A DNA stretch of 9,863 nucleotides. Source: Candidatus Saccharimonadia bacterium (GTDB lineage Bacteria; Patescibacteriota; Saccharimonadia; Saccharimonadales; Saccharimonadaceae). The translations under genes were made by a program, and so were the position numbers. The number at the start of each line of letters is the position of its first letter. Within the stretch, counting starts at the first letter, position 1. The DNA lies in contig JALRBM010000092.1 in NCBI GenBank assembly GCA_023257755.1, positions 1 through 9,863 of the forward strand, read 5' to 3'. This document shows, piece after piece, positions 5,681 through 9,863 of the stretch. The notes below the pieces were generated by a model, which was not told where the DNA came from, did no database searches, and saw only the letters and a list, made by a program, of their open reading frames with translations.

Positions 5681-6889
5681 GTGGCAGAGACAAGCATGGC
5701 CGGGGAGCCGCGCCAGACACAAAAAGTGGTTTCGCGCAAACTATATTTGTTCACGATCGTCGTTGTTTTACTGATCGGATTTGTGGCCGGTACACGCAGT
5801 AACGAAATTCTAAGCGTCGTGGGACCAGCGTTAGGGTTTAAGGTTGCCACGGGTGACATTGACCTTTCCAGCGTCGAGAATACCTATCGCCAGCTAAAAG
5901 CTAATTATGACGGCACGCTTGATACCCAAAAACTGATTGATGGGGCGAGCCGGGGACTGGTTGCGGCGGCTGGCGACCAGTACACGGTATTTATGGATGC
6001 CGAGGAGGCCGAGGCCTTCGACAAGGATCTTAGCGGCCAGATTGGTGGCGGTATCGGCGCAGAGATAGGCATACGCGACGACCAACCTACTATTATTCGG
6101 GTTATCTCGGGTAATCCGGCCGAAAAAGCGGGGGTAAAAGCGGGTGATCGGATCGTCGCGATCAATGACCAGTCGACCGACGGCTGGACTGCCGATAAGG
6201 CTGCCAAATCAATCAGGGGCGAGCCGGGGACGACAGTAAAGCTTATCGTGTTCCGTGGTAACGAAGAAAAAGACTTCGCGATTACCCGGGAAACGGTCAA
6301 CAATCCAAGCGTGGACAGCCGGATCGATAACAGTGTAGGAATTTTGACTATCAGCCGGTTTGATGACAATACCGCCGAACTAGCACGCCGCGCTGCCGAT
6401 GATTTCAAGGCTAAGAATGTCAAAGGTGTTGTCTTGGATCTGAGGGGGAATGGAGGGGGCTATATTAATGCGGCGCGGGACGTAGCAGGCCTGTGGCTAA
6501 AGGATAAAATTGTCGTGACGGAGCGAGCCGCCGGGGCAGTGACTGACGAGCTCCGCTCTGGCAGCACCCCCGTTCTTGACGGCATGAAGACGGTTGTTCT
6601 TGTCGACAGTAGTTCGGCGAGCGCCAGCGAGATTGTCGCGGGAGCCCTGCAGGATCATAAAGCAGCAACACTGCTTGGCGAAAAGACCTTTGGCAAGGGA
6701 TCGGTACAGAAGGTGGTGAATCTCGCGGACGGCAAAAAGCTGAAAGTGACCATTGCGCGCTGGTATACGCCAAATGGAAAAAACATCACGAAAGACGGAA
6801 TCGCTCCGGATAAAAAGGTAGAGCTGACGGCAGAGGACGCCAACGCGGGGCGGGACCCACAGCTTGATGCCGCCAAAGGGCAGTTTTAA
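5681..6889 (+). CDS. ctpA: Membrane-anchored carboxyl-terminal processing protease (S41 family, PDZ)
   Basis: Ctp proteases are extracytoplasmic serine proteases with a Ser-Lys dyad that trim or degrade exported proteins, some controlling wall hydrolases. Starting at GTG 5681, the 402 residues show a basic N-terminus, one membrane anchor (LYLFTIVVVLLIGFVAG, about 22-37), a short helical S41 N-domain, a PDZ domain (about 122-205, with GGGIGAEI and NPAEKAGVKAGDRI), and the S41 core with VVLDLRGNGGG. The catalytic Ser is the middle one of SASASEI (Ser314). The Lys of TFGKGSVQ (Lys339) lies 25 residues on and the conserved Gln is Gln343, the spacing seen in E. coli Tsp and Bacillus CtpB. The start was chosen for AGGGGGA (5668-5674) six bases upstream; GTG 5636 lies in the hairpin and ATG 5696 has no ribosome-binding site. 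Its place after ftsEX and the hydrolase suggests a wall-related substrate. Confidence 0.92.
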   Translation: MAETSMAGEPRQTQKVVSRKLYLFTIVVVLLIGFVAGTRSNEILSVVGPALGFKVATGDIDLSSVENTYRQLKANYDGTLDTQKLIDGASRGLVAAAGDQYTVFMDAEEAEAFDKDLSGQIGGGIGAEIGIRDDQPTIIRVISGNPAEKAGVKAGDRIVAINDQSTDGWTADKAAKSIRGEPGTTVKLIVFRGNEEKDFAITRETVNNPSVDSRIDNSVGILTISRFDDNTAELARRAADDFKAKNVKGVVLDLRGNGGGYINAARDVAGLWLKDKIVVTERAAGAVTDELRSGSTPVLDGMKTVVLVDSSSASASEIVAGALQDHKAATLLGEKTFGKGSVQKVVNLADGKKLKVTIARWYTPNGKNITKDGIAPDKKVELTAEDANAGRDPQLDAAKGQF

Positions 6890-6936
6890 AGTGGCGCTTG
6901 TGCTTTTCCAGGATATTCAGTACTATAGGGGGTAAT

Positions 6937-7314
6937 ATGGACGTAAAGAAAAAGATCTTACTCGTAGAGGATGATACGGCGCTTGCTGCCGTTTATAAAT
7001 CCCGGCTTGAACTTGAGGGATTTGAGGTACATGAAGTCAATAACGGCGAGGACGCGCTGTCAGCCGCGATTGAATTCAAACCAAATCTGATTTTGCTTGA
7101 TGCCATGATGCCGAAGATTAGCGGCTTTGATGTTCTGGATATCCTTCGTAATACTCCTGAAACGACGAATATCCGTGTTATCATGCTGACTGCTCTTAGC
7201 CAGCCGAAAGACAAGGAACGTGCAGAAGCACTAGGTGTGGATGATTATCTGGTGAAATCCCAAGTCGTGATTGGTGATGTTGTTGAGCGCGTAAAATATC
7301 ACTTGGAAAAATAG
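6937..7314 (+). CDS. Stand-alone response regulator receiver protein (CheY-like)
   Basis: This is a 125-residue single receiver domain with no output domain. The phosphorylation machinery is complete: acidic triad Glu11-Asp12-Asp13 (LLVEDD), phospho-acceptor Asp55 (LILLDAMMP), Thr85 (VIMLTA) and Lys107 (DDYLVKS). Such proteins take phosphate from a histidine kinase and act by protein contact; no kinase gene lies in the window, so its partner and output are unknown. The ATG at 6937 begins the typical MDVKKKILLVEDD. It follows AGGGGG (6927-6932) at four bases. An in-frame upstream start near 6898 would add an unlikely extension. It lies 47 bases after the Ctp protease gene and may be co-transcribed. 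A weak TTGTGC/TACTAT promoter (6898-6926) is also possible, but it would leave the Shine-Dalgarno out of the message. A rho-independent terminator follows. Confidence 0.93.
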   Translation: MDVKKKILLVEDDTALAAVYKSRLELEGFEVHEVNNGEDALSAAIEFKPNLILLDAMMPKISGFDVLDILRNTPETTNIRVIMLTALSQPKDKERAEALGVDDYLVKSQVVIGDVVERVKYHLEK

Positions 7315-7334
7315 ACGCTTAAGACGATTTACGG

Positions 7335-7355
7335 CCCGGCATTTGCCGGGTTTTT
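7335..7355 (+). terminator. Rho-independent terminator after the response regulator
   Basis: CCCGGC (7335-7340) pairs with GCCGGG (7345-7350) around a four-base loop ATTT, whose outer A and T can also pair. Five Ts follow directly (7351-7355). It begins 20 bases after the response regulator stop and closes the plus-strand division/wall cluster. Confidence 0.88.
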
Positions 7356-7376
7356 GTGTGAAGTAAGGCCACTAAG

Positions 7377-7405
7377 TTGACAATATTGTTATATTATGCT
7401 AATGT
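7377..7405 (+). promoter_or_regulatory. Promoter with consensus -35 and extended -10 for the 193-residue gene
   Basis: A perfect TTGACA (7377-7382) is followed by 17 bases and TAATGT (7400-7405), with a TGC triplet immediately before the -10. The first two and last positions of the -10 match consensus. Transcription is predicted near 7412. The promoter lies just after a terminator, so the downstream gene is a separate transcription unit. It also covers the earlier in-frame ATGs at 7396 and 7402, which makes them unlikely starts. Confidence 0.7.
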
Positions 7406-7431
7406 ATATAAGTAAGCAAAAGCATAATGTC

Positions 7432-8013
7432 ATGAGTGAAAAACAAACATTCCCACCAGTCGTTGAAATCCCCGAAGGAAGCGAAGATTTTTTGGCTGAA
7501 CTTGAAAGAGATCAAAAGGAACTAGACGTCGATCCTCAGACTGGTGAGTATGTTGAGACAAACGCGCGTCGGTTCTGGGTGGGTAAATACGCAGGAGAAG
7601 AGGCAGTGCAGCTTCTGGCCCGAAAGGGAGAACTTTTAGGTGTCGTAACCCGCAAGGATCAAGAAACTGGTGAGAAAACGCCGCTAAAAGTGATTGATCT
7701 GGGTAAAGATTTTGGCACGGAAGTTCAAGTGAATAACCCAAATTATTATGCGGGCAGTAATAAGCTAGGACTACCCCGGGGAGAGAATGCCTTAAAAGAA
7801 ATCTTTGATGCCCGGGAAAAAGTAAGGCGTGCTTTTGACGAGCAAGCTGATGATACGCCTCGAGCGGCGCAGCCTCCAGAAGTCTTGGTGACACGAGACC
7901 CGGGCGCTGATTACCGGGCAAGACGAGCAAAGACTCGAGAGGCTCGCCACGCCGCGGACGAAGCTGACGACGAAGATAATACCCGCCGTAGTTGGATGGT
8001 AAGCGGATACTAA
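7432..8013 (+). CDS. Hypothetical protein, soluble, with a charged C-terminal tail
   Basis: I do not recognise this 193-residue protein. There is no signal peptide or membrane segment. The N-terminal half contains short blocks that look like beta strands (TNARRFWVGKY, GELLGVVTRKD, PLKVIDLGKDF, TEVQVNNPNYY), including a QTGEYVETNARRFWVG segment. The C-terminal third is low-complexity and highly charged (repeated Arg/Ala and Asp/Glu around residues 125-185), probably disordered, and ends in RRSWMVSGY. The start at ATG 7432 is chosen because the promoter at 7377-7405 places transcription near 7412; ATG 7396 and 7402 lie in the promoter. No clear Shine-Dalgarno is seen. The gene stands alone between two terminators. 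A lineage-specific Saccharibacteria protein is the most likely identity, with function unknown. Confidence 0.75.
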   Translation: MSEKQTFPPVVEIPEGSEDFLAELERDQKELDVDPQTGEYVETNARRFWVGKYAGEEAVQLLARKGELLGVVTRKDQETGEKTPLKVIDLGKDFGTEVQVNNPNYYAGSNKLGLPRGENALKEIFDAREKVRRAFDEQADDTPRAAQPPEVLVTRDPGADYRARRAKTREARHAADEADDEDNTRRSWMVSGY

Positions 8014-8039
8014 AACAACCCCTGGAACGGGGTTGTTTT
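8012..8039. terminator. Bidirectional rho-independent terminator between convergent genes
   Basis: AAAACAACCCC (8012-8022) pairs perfectly with GGGGTTGTTTT (8029-8039) around a six-base loop. The plus strand continues with CTTTT, and the minus strand reads into TTTTAG. It overlaps the stop codon of the 193-residue gene and lies three bases from the rpmA stop, so one hairpin serves both convergent genes. Confidence 0.9.
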
Positions 8040-8042
8040 CTT

Positions 8043-8324
8043 TTAGGCGACCTTTTCGACAACGACTTCTGTGCGCTTGGTTGTTTTGCCGGTGAAGCGG
8101 CCCTTTTTGATTTTCTTGAAACTGACAACGCCGTCTTGGGCAGCGTGAATCGTGTAGTTCTTACTCATGAAGGTACCTGGACCGGCGAGCTTGGTGCTGC
8201 CGGTTTGACGTACAAGAACTTCGCCGGTAGAAACCTTCTGGCCGCCAAAACGCTTGACGCCAAGACGCTGTCCGGCGTTGTTGTGGATGTTCTTGCTAGA
8301 ACCACCTGCTTTGACGTGTGACAT
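8043..8324 (-). CDS. rpmA: 50S ribosomal protein L27
   Basis: L27 is a large-subunit ribosomal protein whose N-terminus reaches the peptidyl transferase centre. The 93-residue protein has the family signature in order: MSHVKAGGSSKN, then RLGVKRFGGQKVSTGEVLVRQ, GSTKLAGPG (the family usually has GTKFHPG here), and a C-terminal TIHAAQDGVVSFKK strand region. There is no N-terminal extension of the kind cleaved by Prp in Firmicutes. The start ATG is fixed by AAGGAG (complement of 8332-8337) seven bases upstream. The usual neighbour rplU (L21) is not adjacent; upstream on the same strand is a methyltransferase gene instead. A near-consensus promoter lies in the 63-base gap, so rpmA is probably transcribed on its own. 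Confidence 0.96.
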   Translation of the reverse strand: MSHVKAGGSSKNIHNNAGQRLGVKRFGGQKVSTGEVLVRQTGSTKLAGPGTFMSKNYTIHAAQDGVVSFKKIKKGRFTGKTTKRTEVVVEKVA

Positions 8325-8362
8325 GGATCAACTCCTTATAGTTTTCTAAAACAATCTGTATC

Positions 8363-8391
8363 ATTGTACGTCAACAGATGTGATTCGTCAA
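8363..8391 (-). promoter_or_regulatory. Sigma-70-type promoter of rpmA
   Basis: On the minus strand TTGACG (8391-8386) is separated by exactly 17 bases from TACAAT (8368-8363), five of six matches each. Transcription is predicted near 8356, leaving a leader of about 32 bases that contains the AAGGAG ribosome-binding site. The -35 element overlaps the TGA stop (8390-8388) of the upstream methyltransferase gene. Confidence 0.75.
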
Positions 8392-9487
8392 GCCTTTACA
8401 AGGACTAAAAGCTCGCGGGCGACGACTTGGTCTTCGCGGTAGTAAAGCAGCTGGCCTGGTCGTACCTGGGTAAATTGGTGCTGAACAAATCCGAGTTGTT
8501 CAAGATTTTTAATCAGCGGCAGGTGGGTGACATTACCCTTGGCATCCCGCCAGGCGGGGACGGCAATGCAGAGCGGCGTGCCGGGTCTTATCTGATCCCC
8601 GATATTTTTTAGGAATTCGGTGACGATGTGGTTGCAATTTCTTTTCACTTGATCAAGTTTTTCAGGCGAAGGCGGGGCACTGAACGGCTGGCCAAGGTAT
8701 GCTTCACAGGCGACGGAGGCGATAGGATGCTGCCAAGTAGTCGTCATGGCGTCGCCCTCATGAAGTCGCCTACGTACTTGTAAGTGGTATGTATTCTGAA
8801 GCCAAGCCAGATTATCTTCGGAGTAGCGGATCATTTTTTCTGAAAGGTCGGTGCCATAGACAGCGTAGCCCATCAGGGCGGCTTCTTGTAAAATCACTCC
8901 CGTTCCACAAAAAGGGTCGAGCAGCCGAGGTACGTTATCCTGTCCGGTGTCACTCACAAATGGTTTCGCGCCAGGCTGTACCCGGGCCAGATTAATAATG
9001 ATCTGAGCAAGTTTGGGCGGTAGCATGCCGACGAATGCGTCGCGCTTTGGCCGTCCCTGATCACGGCGAGCAAGCTGGGTGATGTTTTGTGCGCCCGTAC
9101 TTTCGGCAACCACAATCCGTCCGTCGCGCCCCCGGACAATGAGCAGTTCGACTTTGTTAGGCGCCAGACCAAGCTTGTTATGATGCGACGTGGCGGTGTT
9201 CAACTGCGGATCAGTGTTCGGAATCAAGCGCAGACTGACTCCGGCTTTCTTAAGGGACTGTTTGAGGATAATCCCAGTTTTTTGAACCTCCCGGGCGGAA
9301 AGGTTAAAGCTGTAGGCGCTGATCCCAAGCGTAATTTTTCCATCAAAAGATGTCCAGGCCTTGGAATAATGTTGAATGATTTTGGTGTTTGCCTGGCGCC
9401 AATCGCCGGATAGCTCCATCACGACCCGACCGGTTTTGAGACTGCCGCCTAACTGGTCAACGGTGAGGGAATCGCTATCGACCAAGG
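8388..9487 (-). CDS. TRM11-like SAM-dependent methyltransferase (5' truncated)
   Basis: The protein resembles the TRM11/TrmG10 group, which pairs an N-terminal RNA-binding THUMP-like region with a Rossmann methyltransferase domain and typically methylates guanine N2 in tRNA. Recognisable sequence starts near AALVDSDSL...DQLGGSLK. It continues through a THUMP-like part with the conserved ARRDQGRPKRD...GMLPPKLAQIIINLA stretch, then motif I LLDPFCGTGVILQEA (DPFCGTG at 8898-8918) and YGTDLSEKM. The stop is TGA at 8388-8390. The frame stays open to 9614, but codons upstream of about 9487 are only the antisense of ftsK, so the real start and perhaps 35-45 residues are missing. At the usual motif IV position the sequence reads VACEAYLGQPF (8685-8714) rather than N/D-P-P-Y/F. 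The substrate therefore cannot be assumed from TRM11. Confidence 0.8.
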
Positions 9488-9863
9488 CGGCGCTGCCGCT
9501 CGCACTCGGCAAGGACATCGGCGGCGCGCCGGTGACCGCCGATCTCGCTCGCATGCCGCATCTCTTGATCGCCGGCACCACCGGATCGGGCAAGTCGGTG
9601 GCCATGAACACCATGATCCTGTCGTTGCTCTATTCGCTCGACCCGAGCCGCTGCAAGCTAATCATGATCGACCCCAAAATGCTCGAGCTCTCGGTCTACG
9701 AGGGCATCCCCAGCCTGCTCGCACCCGTTGTGACCGACATGAAGGAGGCCTCCAACGCCTTGCGCTGGTGTGTGGCCGAGATGGAGCGCCGCTATAAACT
9801 GATGGCCGCAATGGGTGTGCGTAACCTTGCGGGCTTCAACCGCAAGGTGAAAGACGCCGCCAA
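9487..9863 (+). CDS. ftsK: FtsK/SpoIIIE DNA translocase, internal fragment from a proteobacterium
   Basis: FtsK is the septal DNA pump that moves chromosomes during division. The frame encodes about 125 residues of the RecA-like motor: LPLALGKDIGG leading into the Walker A region MPHLLIAGTTGSGKS (P-loop 9571-9597), Walker B LIMID (9658-9672), the DPKMLELSVYEGIP segment, and EMERRYKLMAAMGVRNLAGFN. The latter reads like beta- or gammaproteobacterial FtsK. Both ends are missing: the left side meets the methyltransferase at about 9480-9490 and the right side runs off the window. There is no start codon, signal or upstream domain. The G+C-rich codon use differs by eye from the core genes. It is best explained as a contaminating fragment joined during amplification or assembly. 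Confidence 0.88.

Noticed and set aside
7430..8128. Open frame of 232 codons on the minus strand
   Set aside because: It runs antisense to the 193-residue gene, through the bidirectional terminator and into the rpmA region in another frame. The plus-strand gene has a promoter, a terminator and more protein-like composition.
9488..9614. N-terminal extension of the minus-strand methyltransferase frame starting at an ATG at 9614
   Set aside because: It is the exact antisense of the FtsK P-loop region on the plus strand, where protein motifs are unmistakable. The extension has no family similarity and arises only from the junction.
9487..9863. Horizontal transfer or integration of ftsK into the Saccharibacteria genome
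   Set aside because: The fragment starts in mid-domain, interrupts another gene, and has no integrase, attachment site or repeats at its edge. A technical join is simpler, especially with a second foreign joint at the other end.

Overview
The window reads as a chimeric assembly of three unrelated pieces. Bases 1 to about 200 look like the end of a ciliate macronuclear mini-chromosome: a secretory-protein start on the minus strand, a short AT-rich leader, then a G4T4G4 block at 200-211 that matches the telomere repeat of spirotrich ciliates. Bases from about 202 to about 9485 are a continuous bacterial segment. Bases from about 9487 to 9863 are an internal fragment of a proteobacterial FtsK motor domain, more G+C-rich by eye. 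Neither junction gives a sensible gene: murD lacks its first few codons, and a methyltransferase and ftsK are both cut where they meet head to head.

The bacterial core most resembles Candidatus Saccharibacteria (TM7, Patescibacteria/CPR). This rests on the look of the proteins (MurD starting GFGVEGRSNYQYF, the TRM11-like methyltransferase), the compact layout, and standard-code use of UGA. Two genes stop at TGA, and an RF2 with the SPF and GGQ motifs is present. This argues against Gracilibacteria/Absconditabacteria, where UGA encodes glycine. The assignment is recognition from memory and was not tested by a search.

Layout of the core, plus strand: murD (5' truncated), prfB (overlapping murD by 17 nt), ftsE, ftsX, a secreted coiled-coil CHAP peptidoglycan hydrolase, a membrane-anchored S41/Ctp PDZ protease, a stand-alone CheY-like response regulator, a rho-independent terminator, and then an unrecognised 193-residue gene with its own strong promoter. 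A bidirectional terminator separates these from minus-strand genes: rpmA (ribosomal protein L27, own promoter and Shine-Dalgarno) and, upstream of it, a TRM11-like methyltransferase broken at the right junction.

Functionally the plus-strand block is a cell-wall and division cluster. MurD makes the UDP-MurNAc-dipeptide precursor. FtsE-FtsX is the divisome ABC-type complex that, in other bacteria, gates a coiled-coil hydrolase or hydrolase activator outside the membrane. The adjacent CHAP protein is the obvious partner, and the Ctp protease may process an exported protein. The order prfB-ftsE-ftsX-(hydrolase)-ctp is also known from Gram-positive bacteria. Several promoters have a -10 box only 8 nt before the preferred start codon, suggesting leaderless or near-leaderless mRNAs for ftsE and the CHAP gene. 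No stretch over 300 bases lacks a gene, and I saw no tRNA, rRNA, CRISPR array or insertion sequence.
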